Shown piece by piece: positions 42,717 through 52,334 of a DNA stretch of 64,000 bases (position 1 is its first letter; the number at the start of each line of letters is the position of its first letter). The DNA is taken from positions 1-64,000 of the forward strand of contig JAUXOA010000040.1 of assembly GCA_030682475.1 (NCBI GenBank), read 5' to 3'. The DNA is from Rhodoferax sp. (GTDB taxonomy: Bacteria; Pseudomonadota; Gammaproteobacteria; Burkholderiales; Burkholderiaceae_C). The notes under the pieces were generated by a model that did not search any database, was not told where the DNA came from, and worked only from the letters and a program-made list of their open reading frames with translations. The position numbers and the translations under genes were made by a program.

Positions 42717-45502
42717 TGCTGCAGGGCTGGGTCATCATCAGCGTGTCCTTTGCCTACCTGGGCGTGCTGTTTGCCATTGCCTACTACGGCGACAAGCGCG
42801 CCGACGCCGGACGCTCCATCATCGCCAATCCGGCGATTTATGCCTTGTCCCTGGCAGTTTACTGCACCACCTGGACCTTTTATGGCAGCGTCGGGCGTGC
42901 TGCATCGGCCGGTATTGGCTTCCTGCCAATCTACCTGGGTCCGACCCTGGTCGCCGGTCTGTGGTGGTTTGTGATGCTCAAGATCATTCGCATCAGCAAG
43001 GCCAACCGCATCACCTCGATTGCCGACTTCGTGGCCTCACGCTACGGCAAGAGCCAACTGCTGGGCGGGCTGGTGACCGTGATTGCGGTGGTCGGCATCA
43101 TTCCTTACATCTCATTGCAGTTGAAGGCGGTCTCCTACAGTTTCACGATTCTGCTGAACTACCCCGATATCGTGATGCCGGCCAAGGCCGCGACCCAGGC
43201 GCTGTGGCAGGACAGCGCGCTCTACATCGCCGCGATCCTGGCCGCCTTCACCGTGTTGTTTGGCACGCGGCACCTCGACGCCACCGAGCGGCATGAAGGC
43301 ATGGTGGCAGCCATTGCATTTGAATCGGTGGTCAAGCTGCTGGCCTTCCTGGCGGTGGGCCTGTTTGTAACCTTTGGCCTCTTCAATGGCCTGGGCGACA
43401 TCTTTGCCCGCGCCGAACTGGTGCCCAAACTCAAGGCGCTGATGACGGTGGCCGACACCGGCAACAGCTATGGCAGTTGGTGGTCGCTCACCATTCTCTC
43501 CATGCTCTCGGTCATGCTGCTGCCACGCCAGTTCCAGATCGCGGTGGTGGAAAACGTCGATGAACGGCACTTGCGCAAGGCGGTCTGGCTGTTTCCGCTG
43601 TACCTGTTGCTGATCAATATCTTCGTGCTGCCGATTGCCCTGGCCGGCATGCTGCACTTCCCGGCGGGCAATGTGGATGCCGACACTTTTGTGCTGACCC
43701 TGCCGATGGCCCTGCGCCACGAGGGACTGACCCTGTTCGTGTTCATCGGTGGTTTGTCGGCCGCCACTGGCATGGTGATTGTGGAGACGATTGCGCTGTC
43801 CACCATGATCTGCAACGATCTGGTGATGCCGCTGGCCCTGCGCGTGAAGGCCTTGCGCCTGAACCAGCGACAGGACCTCTCCGGTTTGCTGCTGGGCATT
43901 CGCCGCTGGGCGATTGTGGCGATTCTGCTGCTGGGCTACATCTACTTTCGCGCTGCCGGCGACGCCTACGCCCTGGTGGCTATCGGCTTGATCTCGTTCG
44001 CCGCAGTGGCCCAGTTTGCGCCCGCCATTTTTGGCGGCATTTACTGGAAAGGCGGCACCCGCAACGGCGCCATGGCCGGGCTGCTCGGTGGCTTTGCGGT
44101 GTGGGGCTACACCCTGCTGCTGCCCTCGTTTGCCAAATCGGGCTGGCTGCCCTCCGAGTTTCTGCGCGAGGGTCTGTTCGGACTGGAACTGCTGCGACCG
44201 CAACAACTGTTTGGCCTGGCCGGGCTCGATGAGATCTCGCACAGCCTGTTCTGGAGCTTGTTGACCAACATCGGCTTCTATCTGGGCGTGTCACTGACAA
44301 GCCGGCCCAGCGTGGTGGAAGCGCGGCAGGCCACAGCGTTTGTGGACGTATTTCGTCATACCTCAGGCACCGTCGGTGGTTCGCGCCTGTGGCGCGGCAG
44401 TGCTCAGGTGCAGGACCTGCTGCCGCTGATCGGTCGCTTCCTCGGTCCGGTGCGGGCGCAGGAAGCCTTCCTGAGCTATGCCCGGGGACGCGGCCTGTTT
44501 TCCATCGCGGAACTGAAGGCCGACGCGGAACTGGTGCATTACGCCGAAACCCTGCTGGCCGGCGCCATTGGCGGCGCATCCGCGCGCGCCATGGTGGCCT
44601 CGGTGGTGCAGGAAGAACCGCTGGGCCTTGACGAGGTGATGAACATCCTCGATGAGGCTTCCCAGGTGCGCGCCTACTCCAGGGAGCTTGAACTCAAGTC
44701 ACAGGAGCTCGAAGCCGCCACCGCCGGGTTACGGGCCGCCAACGAGCGCTTGAAAGAGCTTGATCGGATGAAGGATGACTTCATGTCCACCGTCACCCAT
44801 GAGCTGCGCACACCGCTTACCTCGATTCGCGCCTTCTCGGAAATCCTGCTCGAAGACCCCAACACCAGCCTGGCCGAGCGTAAAAGGTTCCTGGGCATCA
44901 TCGTCAAGGAAACCGAGCGTCTGACGCGCCTGATCAACCAGGTGCTGGCCATGGCCAAGATCGAATCGGGCAATGCCGAGTGGCACACGGCCGAACTGGA
45001 TTTGCGTGAAGTGATCGAGGAGTCAGTGGTCGCCACCTACTCACTGTTCAATGACCGGCATGTCGCACTGACACAGCATCTGGCGGCCGACACGCCGCGC
45101 ATCCTGGCCGACCGGGACCGCCTGATTCAGGTGATGCTCAACCTGCTGTCCAACGCCGTCAAGTTTTGCCATCCGACCCAGGGCCAGGTGCACATCGCCT
45201 TGCACCAGGAGCCCGGCGCTCTGCGGGTGGACGTGCGGGACAACGGCAGTGGCATCAGTGCTGCCAATCAAGAAATCATCTTCGAGCGCTTTCGTCAGGT
45301 CGGCAATACCATGACCGACAAACCCCAGGGAACCGGTCTGGGGCTGCCCATCAGCCGACACATCATCGAACGTTTTGGCGGTCGACTGTGGGTGAAAAGC
45401 GAACCCGGCAAGGGGGCCACCTTCTCGTTTACACTGCCGTTCAAGCAGGGCGACAGCGGCCCGACCGCAGCGCCTCACAACCCAGATTGGACCAGCACAT
45501 GA
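42716..45502 (+). CDS. Sensor histidine kinase with sodium:solute symporter domain (CbrA/CrbS-like)
   Basis: A 928-residue membrane sensor. The N-terminal half (about 1-480) is a sodium:solute symporter-like domain of about 13 helices. It is followed by a STAC-like region (about 560-640), a coiled coil, and a histidine kinase core. The phospho-acceptor is His695 in STVTHELRTPL, the N-box is NLLSNAVKF, and the G-boxes are DNGSGIS and GTGLGLPISR. The kinase looks intact. CbrA and CrbS kinases of this build control carbon-source and acetate use, consistent with the transporter next door. A GTG three bases upstream is an alternative start. It overlaps the receiver gene by four bases. Confidence 0.92.
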   Translation: MLQGWVIISVSFAYLGVLFAIAYYGDKRADAGRSIIANPAIYALSLAVYCTTWTFYGSVGRAASAGIGFLPIYLGPTLVAGLWWFVMLKIIRISKANRITSIADFVASRYGKSQLLGGLVTVIAVVGIIPYISLQLKAVSYSFTILLNYPDIVMPAKAATQALWQDSALYIAAILAAFTVLFGTRHLDATERHEGMVAAIAFESVVKLLAFLAVGLFVTFGLFNGLGDIFARAELVPKLKALMTVADTGNSYGSWWSLTILSMLSVMLLPRQFQIAVVENVDERHLRKAVWLFPLYLLLINIFVLPIALAGMLHFPAGNVDADTFVLTLPMALRHEGLTLFVFIGGLSAATGMVIVETIALSTMICNDLVMPLALRVKALRLNQRQDLSGLLLGIRRWAIVAILLLGYIYFRAAGDAYALVAIGLISFAAVAQFAPAIFGGIYWKGGTRNGAMAGLLGGFAVWGYTLLLPSFAKSGWLPSEFLREGLFGLELLRPQQLFGLAGLDEISHSLFWSLLTNIGFYLGVSLTSRPSVVEARQATAFVDVFRHTSGTVGGSRLWRGSAQVQDLLPLIGRFLGPVRAQEAFLSYARGRGLFSIAELKADAELVHYAETLLAGAIGGASARAMVASVVQEEPLGLDEVMNILDEASQVRAYSRELELKSQELEAATAGLRAANERLKELDRMKDDFMSTVTHELRTPLTSIRAFSEILLEDPNTSLAERKRFLGIIVKETERLTRLINQVLAMAKIESGNAEWHTAELDLREVIEESVVATYSLFNDRHVALTQHLAADTPRILADRDRLIQVMLNLLSNAVKFCHPTQGQVHIALHQEPGALRVDVRDNGSGISAANQEIIFERFRQVGNTMTDKPQGTGLGLPISRHIIERFGGRLWVKSEPGKGATFSFTLPFKQGDSGPTAAPHNPDWTST

Positions 45503-45876
45503 GCAAACGGATCCTGATTGCGGACGACGAACCCAACATCGTGGTTTCGCTCGAATTTCTGATGAAACGCGAAGGCTTCGAGGTCCAGGTGGCGGTGGAC
45601 GGCGAGGCGGCGTTGCAGGCCATCGCCGCGCAGCAGCCGGACCTGATTCTGCTCGACATCATGCTGCCCAAGAAGGACGGCTTTGAGGTCTGCCAGCAAA
45701 TCCGCGCCAACCCCCAATGGCAATCACTCAAAGTGGTGATGCTCACCGCCAAGGGGCGCGACACCGAGGTCAGCAAGGGTCTCGCGCTCGGGGCGGATGC
45801 CTACATGACCAAACCCTTTTCGACCCGGGATCTGGTGGCACAGGTGCGTCAATTGCTGGGGCTGAGCGTGCAGTAA
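45499..45876 (+). CDS. Stand-alone response-regulator receiver
   Basis: A 125-residue receiver domain with no output domain. The acidic pocket is Asp9/Asp10, the phosphorylation site is Asp53 (LLDIMLPKKDGF), and Thr83 and Lys105 complete the active site. It starts within the kinase stop codon region (ATGA) and must be its partner. Because it lacks a DNA-binding domain it differs from CrbR or CbrB, so signal output should go through protein contact, perhaps with the exonuclease fusion or DUF294 protein downstream. Confidence 0.93.
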   Translation: MSKRILIADDEPNIVVSLEFLMKREGFEVQVAVDGEAALQAIAAQQPDLILLDIMLPKKDGFEVCQQIRANPQWQSLKVVMLTAKGRDTEVSKGLALGADAYMTKPFSTRDLVAQVRQLLGLSVQ

Positions 45877-45920
45877 CCGTTGCGGCCGAACCTCCACCCA
45901 AGAGCCTTCGCTCAGCCGCC

Positions 45921-48110
45921 ATGAATCACCGCATCAGGCTCGCCATCGGACTCGGCGGCCTGTACGGCTTGCTGGTCGTGCTGTTTGGCATTCTTGGCGC
46001 GGTGCTGTGGTCCGACATGCAGGACGCCGAGCGCCAGGCCGTGCTGTCCATCATGCGCCAGCGCTACGCGCTGGCCGTACTCATCATCCTGCTGGCCTGG
46101 GCCGGGCTGGGCTTGCTGGTTTGGGCCTTGTACCGGGCCTATGCGCTGGCCCCTTTGCGCCTGCGCGAGCAGGCCCTGATCATGGTCAACTCCAACCCGG
46201 CGCTGCGCCTGCAGGAACTGGGCGCGCCCGAGATTCGAACGCTGGCGCAGGTGGTCAATGCACTGGCTGATCAACGCGAGTCGCTGCAGCATGATGTGGC
46301 GCAAAAGATCCTGCAGGCCAAGGCCTCGGTCGAAGAGGAAAAGAACCGCCTGGCGGCCTTGATGTCGGAACTCACGCAGAGCGTGGTGGTGTGCAACCTG
46401 GACGGCCGCATCCTGCTCTACAACCACCGTGCACGGCTGCAGTTTCAGGTGCTGGGACCCAGCGCGCCAGGCGGCAGCGCGGCCTTGATCGGCCTGGGGC
46501 GCTCGATTTTTTCCATGATGGAGCGCAGTCTCATCACCCACGCTCTGGAGAGCGTGCAGCACCGCCTGATACGCGGCAGCGTACAACCCTCGGCCAACTT
46601 CGTCACCACCACGCACAGCGGGCAATTGATCCGCGTCCAGATGGCCCCGGTCTTTAGCAACAGCGGGCGCGACAAGGACCTGCAAGCCAGCGCCACCGCC
46701 GGGCGGGTCATCAGTGGCTACGTGCTCATGCTTGACAACATCACGCGCAATGTGGAGGCGCAAAGTCGGCGCGACTTGCTCTTGCAAGCACTCACCGAAG
46801 GCAGTCGTGCGTCACTGGGCAATGTGCGCGCGGCGGTGGAGAATCTGCTGCAATACCCGGACATGGAGAACGAGCAGCGCGACTGCTTCGTGGGCGTGAT
46901 CCGCGATGAAGTGGAGGGGATGAGCCAACACATCAATCACGCCAGCGCCGAGTTTGCCGACACACTCAAGACCCGCTGGCCACTGGAAGACATGCATGGA
47001 TCGGACCTGCTACAGGCGGCGCAACGGCGCATCGAGCAAAGGCTCGGCATCAGCGTCACGGTTGAAGCGCTTGCCAGCGATTTGTGGATCAGGGTTGACA
47101 GTTTCTCGCTGATACAAGGCTTGAGTTATCTCGCCGTGCGGCTCAAGGAGGAATGCGACGTGGACGCAGTGGCCTTGCGGCTGCGACCGACCGGCCGACT
47201 GGCAGAGCTGGATCTGCTCTGGTCGGGCCCAGCCCTGGACGCGGCCACGCTGGCGAGCTGGGAACAGGCATCCATGAGCGCGGGCGGCGAAGGCACCCCC
47301 CTGACGCTGCGCGAGGTGATCGAACGCCATGGCGGCGAACTCTGGCAGCAGCGCGACCAGGACACGCCGCTGACCCTGATCCGGATGCTGCTGCCCACCG
47401 CTGCGGCGCAGGACGCGGCCGACCCGGCAGTCTGGCTGCGCAATGAGAGCCGCCCCGAGTACTACGACTTTGACCTGTTCAGGCAAACCGAGGAGACGCG
47501 TGCGCTGGATGATCGCTTGCTGACACAACTGAGCTACACCGTGTTTGACACCGAAACCACCGGTCTGGAGCCCTCGGAGGGCGATGAGATCATCCAGATT
47601 GGCGCCATCCGCATCGTCAACGGTCGCCTGCTGCGAAACGAGACCATCGACCAGTTGATTGATCCCCGGCGACGCCTCAACCCCGAATCCATTCCGATTC
47701 ACGGCATCACGGAGGACATGGTCAAGGGTCAGCCCACGATTGAGCAGGTCCTGCCGGTCTTTCATGAATTTTGTGAGGACACGGTGCTGGTGGCGCACAA
47801 CGCGGCGTTTGACATGCGGTTTCTGCAACTCAAGGAGGCGTCCACCGGCATCGTGTTCCAGCATCCGGTGCTGGACACCTTGCTGCTGTCGGCGCTGATT
47901 CACCCGAACCAGGAATCGCACCGCCTGGAGGCCATTGCCGAGCGCCTGGGCGTCAACGTGATCGGGCGGCACACGGCATTGGGCGACGCCATCGTCACGG
48001 GCGAAATTTTTCTCAAAATGATTCCCCTGCTGGCCGAACAGAACATCCACACCCTGAGTCAGGCGCGCTCGGCCACCGCGCGCACTTACTACGCCAGGGC
48101 GAGCTACTGA
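45921..48110 (+). CDS. Membrane-anchored pseudokinase fused to DnaQ-type 3'-5' exonuclease
   Basis: A 729-residue fusion. Two transmembrane helices (about 9-30 and 47-68) are followed by a HAMP/coil-like linker, a PAS-like region (about 145-280), and a histidine-kinase-like region (about 285-500). That region has lost its key residues: LTEGSRASLGNVRAAVENL stands where a phosphorylatable His would be, and no Asn box is found. The C-terminal exonuclease is complete (DEDDh): Asp543 and Glu545 in FDTETTG, Asp631 in HNAAFDMRF, His684 and Asp689. Exonuclease genes next to symporter-kinase systems are known in pseudomonads, but the substrate and reason for membrane anchoring are not. Confidence 0.9.
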   Translation: MNHRIRLAIGLGGLYGLLVVLFGILGAVLWSDMQDAERQAVLSIMRQRYALAVLIILLAWAGLGLLVWALYRAYALAPLRLREQALIMVNSNPALRLQELGAPEIRTLAQVVNALADQRESLQHDVAQKILQAKASVEEEKNRLAALMSELTQSVVVCNLDGRILLYNHRARLQFQVLGPSAPGGSAALIGLGRSIFSMMERSLITHALESVQHRLIRGSVQPSANFVTTTHSGQLIRVQMAPVFSNSGRDKDLQASATAGRVISGYVLMLDNITRNVEAQSRRDLLLQALTEGSRASLGNVRAAVENLLQYPDMENEQRDCFVGVIRDEVEGMSQHINHASAEFADTLKTRWPLEDMHGSDLLQAAQRRIEQRLGISVTVEALASDLWIRVDSFSLIQGLSYLAVRLKEECDVDAVALRLRPTGRLAELDLLWSGPALDAATLASWEQASMSAGGEGTPLTLREVIERHGGELWQQRDQDTPLTLIRMLLPTAAAQDAADPAVWLRNESRPEYYDFDLFRQTEETRALDDRLLTQLSYTVFDTETTGLEPSEGDEIIQIGAIRIVNGRLLRNETIDQLIDPRRRLNPESIPIHGITEDMVKGQPTIEQVLPVFHEFCEDTVLVAHNAAFDMRFLQLKEASTGIVFQHPVLDTLLLSALIHPNQESHRLEAIAERLGVNVIGRHTALGDAIVTGEIFLKMIPLLAEQNIHTLSQARSATARTYYARASY

Positions 48111-48127
48111 TTCGGTAACACCACATC

Positions 48128-49588
48128 ATGGAACAGACGCCCCCCTCGAGCCCACGCAATGATTTCCAGGCCATGCACAGCCCGCTGAGCCAGATAGCAA
48201 TGCGCCAGCCGGTGACGGTCACACTGGGCACGCCGCTGCGCGAAGCGCTGGCGATCATGGACCGCCTGCGCATCGGCTCCATCATCGTGGTCGATGACCA
48301 GGGGCAAATGCCGCTGGGCATTTTTACCCTGCGCGACCTGCTGCACCGCGTGACGCTGCCGCAAGTCAGCCTTGACGAGCCGATTGCCAGCGTCATGACC
48401 GGCGGCGTGATCACGGTCAAGCCGCACACCACCGCCTATGAGGCCTCGCTCATCATGGCGCGCCGTGGCCTGCGCCATCTGCTGGTGGTGGATGAGTCCG
48501 CACGTCTGATCTCGATCGTGTCACAGAACGACTTGTTTGCCTTGCAGCGCACCAGCCTCAAGGACGTGAGCAACGACATCCGCCAAGCCCACGATCTGCC
48601 AACCTTGCAGGCCTGCGCCAAGGATGTCCAGCGCATCGCCATGGCTTTGCTGACGCAAGGCATGGCCGCCGCGCAGTTGACCGAGTTCGTCTCCACGCTC
48701 AATGACCTGCTGACCCTGCGCGTCATTGAGCTCACCCACGACGAGTTCGATCTGCCGCAGATCAAGTGGTGCTGGGTGGCGTTGGGCTCAGAAGGGCGCT
48801 ATGAACAAACACTGTGTACCGACCAGGATAACGGCATCATCTTCGAGTGCGAGAACGCAGCGGCCACCGAAGCGCTGCGTCAGCGCTTCCTGCCCTTTGC
48901 CCAGGCCGTCAACAACAAGCTCGATGCCTGTGGTTTTCCGCTCTGCAAGGGCGGCATCATGGCGGGCAACCCACAATGGTGCCTGTCTCTGCCCGAGTGG
49001 CGCGCCAGGTTCAGTGACTGGATTGAACACCCGCAGCCCAAGGCCTTGCTCAACGCGGCGATTTTTTTCGACTTTCGCCCGCTCTACGGCGACGAGAACC
49101 TCAGCAACTCCCTGCGCAGTTGGTTGCTTGATGCGACCCGTAACGCGCAACTGTTTTTGCGTCTGATGGCCGAGAACGCGCTGCAATGCGCACCACCGCT
49201 GGGCCTGATTCGCGATTTCGTGTTTGACAGCAACCAGAACTTTCCCAACACCCTGGACCTGAAAATGTACGGCTCCAGGCCCTTTGTCGATGCAGCGCGC
49301 CTGCTCTCACTCACGCACGGCGTGCGTCAGACCAGCACGGCGCAACGCCTGCTGGGCGCCGCCAAATCCGTCAACTTTGGCGGCGACGACGTGGCGGCCA
49401 TGGTGGACAGCTTCTACTACATCCAGTTGCTGCGGCTGCGCCACCAGCATCAGGTGCTGGGCAAACAAGGCGGCGGTAACCGCATCAACCCGGACCTCTT
49501 GAATGAACTTGATCGCCACATCCTGAAGGAAGCCTTCAAGCAGGCCCGCAAGCTGCAAAGCCGACTCAAGCTCGACTACCGGCTGTAA
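48128..49588 (+). CDS. CBS-pair / DUF294 putative nucleotidyltransferase
   Basis: A 486-residue soluble protein. Two CBS motifs (about 20-145) could bind adenine nucleotides. A GlnD-like nucleotidyltransferase domain (DUF294) follows, with the catalytic pattern GSEGR ... TDQDNGI (about 219-237), and then a DUF294 C-terminal domain. It may modify a protein or small molecule in response to energy state. That is an inference from domains. It lies 17 bases after the exonuclease fusion and ends the operon. Confidence 0.9.
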   Translation: MEQTPPSSPRNDFQAMHSPLSQIAMRQPVTVTLGTPLREALAIMDRLRIGSIIVVDDQGQMPLGIFTLRDLLHRVTLPQVSLDEPIASVMTGGVITVKPHTTAYEASLIMARRGLRHLLVVDESARLISIVSQNDLFALQRTSLKDVSNDIRQAHDLPTLQACAKDVQRIAMALLTQGMAAAQLTEFVSTLNDLLTLRVIELTHDEFDLPQIKWCWVALGSEGRYEQTLCTDQDNGIIFECENAAATEALRQRFLPFAQAVNNKLDACGFPLCKGGIMAGNPQWCLSLPEWRARFSDWIEHPQPKALLNAAIFFDFRPLYGDENLSNSLRSWLLDATRNAQLFLRLMAENALQCAPPLGLIRDFVFDSNQNFPNTLDLKMYGSRPFVDAARLLSLTHGVRQTSTAQRLLGAAKSVNFGGDDVAAMVDSFYYIQLLRLRHQHQVLGKQGGGNRINPDLLNELDRHILKEAFKQARKLQSRLKLDYRL

Positions 49589-49599
49589 CGCGACTTAAC

Positions 49600-50244
49600 T
49601 CAGGCCGGTCGGCGCACGGCCCCCGCCCCGACCCTGCTGACGCCCTCCCAATGCCCCTGCGCAAACCAGGCCTCGCCCGCCAAATAATCGCGCAGCATGG
49701 GCAGGGCATCCAGACCCCAGAATAATTTGTCGTCCACCTTGAAACTTGGCACGCCAAACACCTCTTGCTCGATGGCTTCCTGGGTGTGCGCCTTGAGCTG
49801 GGCCTTGACTTCCTCGCTAGCCGGGTCGCGCCGGGGCGCCAAATCGGCACTCAGGGCCTGCAGGCGACTTGCATCCGCCGCATCGGCGCCACCTTGCCAG
49901 ACATGGCGAAACAGGGTCTCGCAGACATAGCGGTTGGGCCAACCCTGCGCATCACAGGCGATAGCCAGACGCAATAGCGCCAGCGGGTTGAAGGGGTGCG
50001 CGGTGGGCAACTGCAAGTTCACATCCTGACTGTGCGCCAGCCACAGCACCTGGCGGTAGGTCCAGTCACGCTTGGGCGCAATCTCGGCAGGCCCAAGCTG
50101 GCCGTGCTGCTTGAGCAGTGCGGCCAGCAACACCGGTTGGTACGTCACGCTGTAGCTGTGCCCCATCAGAGCCTCGGGCAGTTTCTCGAACGCCAGATAG
50201 GCGTAGGGTGAAATGAAATCCAGGTAGAAGGTGATGTGTTTCAT
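49600..50244 (-). CDS. 2-hydroxychromene-2-carboxylate isomerase / DsbA-family protein
   Basis: A 214-residue DsbA-fold protein of the HCCA isomerase/kappa-GST type, using glutathione. FYLDFISPYAYLAFE carries the Ser that replaces the DsbA CxxC. FGVPSFKVDDKLFWG holds the cis-proline and a substrate loop. The substrate is unknown. The name reflects naphthalene degradation homologues, but no such pathway is seen. The start overlaps the DUF1289 stop (ATGA). It is the last gene of the leucine-degradation run. Confidence 0.88.
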   Translation of the reverse strand: MKHITFYLDFISPYAYLAFEKLPEALMGHSYSVTYQPVLLAALLKQHGQLGPAEIAPKRDWTYRQVLWLAHSQDVNLQLPTAHPFNPLALLRLAIACDAQGWPNRYVCETLFRHVWQGGADAADASRLQALSADLAPRRDPASEEVKAQLKAHTQEAIEQEVFGVPSFKVDDKLFWGLDALPMLRDYLAGEAWFAQGHWEGVSRVGAGAVRRPA

Positions 50245-50459
50245 GATGGGCTCGCATTGATACGTTGCTCAATCTGCGTCCAGATCGTGCGCTTGGCTTG
50301 ATCGTCCGCACTGCTCCACTGACGAATCTCGTCCAGCGTGCGGTAACACCCTTCACACAAGCCGGTGAGTTCACTCATGCGGCACACCGAGGTACAGGGG
50401 GATGGCACCCCATCCGCTACCGGCGCACCTGACAGGCGTTTCAACTTGGCGCTCCCCAT
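50241..50459 (-). CDS. DUF1289 cysteine-rich small protein
   Basis: A 72-residue protein with the DUF1289 pattern SPCTSVC ... GLCEGCYRTLDEI. Its four cysteines probably bind a metal or Fe-S cluster. Function is unknown. It starts right after the HMG-CoA lyase stop. Confidence 0.88.
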   Translation of the reverse strand: MGSAKLKRLSGAPVADGVPSPCTSVCRMSELTGLCEGCYRTLDEIRQWSSADDQAKRTIWTQIEQRINASPS

Positions 50460-50460
50460 A

Positions 50461-51369
50461 TCAAGCCAGCCGCTTGTTCAGGATCGCCGTGGCCGCACGT
50501 GAGTTGGGCTTGCGTTCCAGGAAATCGCTGATGAACTTGCCGGCATCGATCAATTTGTCCAGGTCAATACCGGTTGCTATGCCCATGCCGTGCAGCATGT
50601 AGAGCACGTCCTCCGTCGCCACATTGCCGGTCGCTCCCTTGGCGTACGGGCAGCCGCCCAGACCGGCGACCGAGGTGTCAAACTGCCACACGCCCATTTG
50701 CAAACAGATAAGCGTGTTGGCCAAAGCCTGACCATAGGTGTCGTGAAAGTGGCCCGACACATCATTGATGTCGTAATGTTTCAGCGTGGCTTCCATCGCG
50801 CGCCGTACTTTCAGCGGCGTGCCGACGCCGATGGTGTCCGCCACACCGATGTGCTGCACGCCGATACCCTTCATCAACCCGGCCAGATAGCTGACCCGTT
50901 CCGGCGCAATCTCGCCTTCGTAGGGGCAGCCCACGGTGCAGGACATGGCGCCACGCACATAAATTCCCTTGACTCGCGCGGCCTCCACCACGGGCGCAAA
51001 GCGCTCGATGCTCTCGGCAATCGAGCAGTTGATGTTTTTCTGGCTGAAGGCTTCACTGGCGGCGGCAAACACCACGATCTCGTCCGGCCTGGACTTCAGC
51101 GCGGCCTCGAAGCCCTGCAGGTTGGGCGTGAGCACCGAATAGCGCACTCCGACGCGACGCTCTATGCCGGCCATGACGGAGGCAGCGTCAGCCATTTGCG
51201 GCACCCACTTCGGACTGACGAAGCTGGTGACTTCGATTTCTTTCAGCCCCGCGTCCTGCAAGCGGTGCACCAGCTCGATCTTGACTGCGGCCGGCACCGG
51301 TTGCTTTTCATTCTGCAGACCGTCGCGTGGCCCGACATCGACCAGTTTGACTCGGTTGGGAATGCTCAT
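50461..51369 (-). CDS. mvaB: Hydroxymethylglutaryl-CoA lyase
   Basis: Splits HMG-CoA to acetoacetate and acetyl-CoA, the last step of leucine degradation. A TIM barrel of 302 residues. VDVGPRDGLQNE carries catalytic Arg/Asp, SGHFHDTYG gives metal-binding histidines, and GLGGCPYAKGATGNVATED contains the catalytic Cys loop. It belongs to the minus-strand cluster with methylcrotonyl-CoA carboxylase upstream. Confidence 0.96.
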   Translation of the reverse strand: MSIPNRVKLVDVGPRDGLQNEKQPVPAAVKIELVHRLQDAGLKEIEVTSFVSPKWVPQMADAASVMAGIERRVGVRYSVLTPNLQGFEAALKSRPDEIVVFAAASEAFSQKNINCSIAESIERFAPVVEAARVKGIYVRGAMSCTVGCPYEGEIAPERVSYLAGLMKGIGVQHIGVADTIGVGTPLKVRRAMEATLKHYDINDVSGHFHDTYGQALANTLICLQMGVWQFDTSVAGLGGCPYAKGATGNVATEDVLYMLHGMGIATGIDLDKLIDAGKFISDFLERKPNSRAATAILNKRLA

Positions 51370-51402
51370 CTTCGTTTCCTCAATTGGACAGCGCGGCCAG
51401 GC

Positions 51403-52326
51403 TCAGTAACCGCGCACAGGCTCCACGATACCGGCAATTGGCTGACCGCGTGCCAGCGCCATGATCTTGTCCGCAATCTGCGCAATACTTTCATCGCGAA
51501 GGGTGCGCGCCGAGGTATGCGGTGTCACGGTAATTTTGGGGTGCTGCCAGAACGGATGATCCAGCGGCAGGGGTTCGGTGCGAAACACATCCAGCGTGGC
51601 GCCGGCCAGATGCCCGCTGTCAATCAGCGCAATCAGGTCTTCGTCCACCAGATGAGATCCGCGTGCGACGTTGATGACATAGCCACCGGGCTGCAGTTGT
51701 GACAAGGTATCAAAGCGCAGGATGTCGCGCGTGTCCGGCGTCAGCGGCAGCAGGCACACCAGCACTTTGGTCGCCGCCAGAAAGTCGGCCAACTGCGCTG
51801 CTCCGGCAAAGCTGCGCACGCCTGCAATCGCTTTGCTTGAGCGGCTCCAGCCCAACACCGGGAATTCAAACTGGGCCAATGCCTTGGCCACCCGCTCACC
51901 CAGCACCCCCAGCCCCATCACGCCGACCGGAAAAGCGGCGCGCGCGCGCGGCTTGCGGTACGACCATTTGCCCGCCTTCACGTCAGCCTCGTAGCCACCA
52001 AATTCACGAAAGTGGCGGATCACGGCGTGGCAGACATACTCGGCCATTTGCACCGACATGCCGGCGTCATCGAGCCGCACCACCGTGGCCAGCGGAGGCA
52101 GGCGCAACTTCAGCAGCGCATCCACCCCGGCGCCGATATTGAAAACGCCTTTGAGCTGTGGCTGCTCATCAAAGAAAGCTTGCGGCGGTGCCCACACCAC
52201 GGCGTGGTCCGCAGGGGGTGCTCCGGCGGACCACAACTCGACACTGGCGTCCGGCAAAGCTGCCCGCAATCCTTGCAGCCAGGGCTCCGCTTTGGTATCG
52301 GTGCAACAAAAGCTGATGCGCATCAC
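51403..52326 (-). CDS. D-2-hydroxyacid dehydrogenase (GhrA-like glyoxylate/hydroxypyruvate reductase)
   Basis: A 307-residue NAD(P)-dependent enzyme. The nucleotide loop is GVMGLGVLGERVAKAL. Catalytic Arg lies in INVARGSHLVDEDL, Glu in VFRTEPLP and His in TPHTSART. It resembles GhrA, which reduces glyoxylate and hydroxypyruvate. It sits between the carboxylase and the lyase with short gaps, though it is not a known leucine-pathway step. Confidence 0.9.
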   Translation of the reverse strand: MMRISFCCTDTKAEPWLQGLRAALPDASVELWSAGAPPADHAVVWAPPQAFFDEQPQLKGVFNIGAGVDALLKLRLPPLATVVRLDDAGMSVQMAEYVCHAVIRHFREFGGYEADVKAGKWSYRKPRARAAFPVGVMGLGVLGERVAKALAQFEFPVLGWSRSSKAIAGVRSFAGAAQLADFLAATKVLVCLLPLTPDTRDILRFDTLSQLQPGGYVINVARGSHLVDEDLIALIDSGHLAGATLDVFRTEPLPLDHPFWQHPKITVTPHTSARTLRDESIAQIADKIMALARGQPIAGIVEPVRGY

Positions 52327-52334
52327 GGCCCCGC

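Noticed and set aside
42716-45502. The kinase gene read as a transporter gene (PutP/ActP)
   Set aside because: The N-terminal half is transporter-like, but the chain continues without a break into a complete histidine kinase with His695 and ATP-binding boxes.
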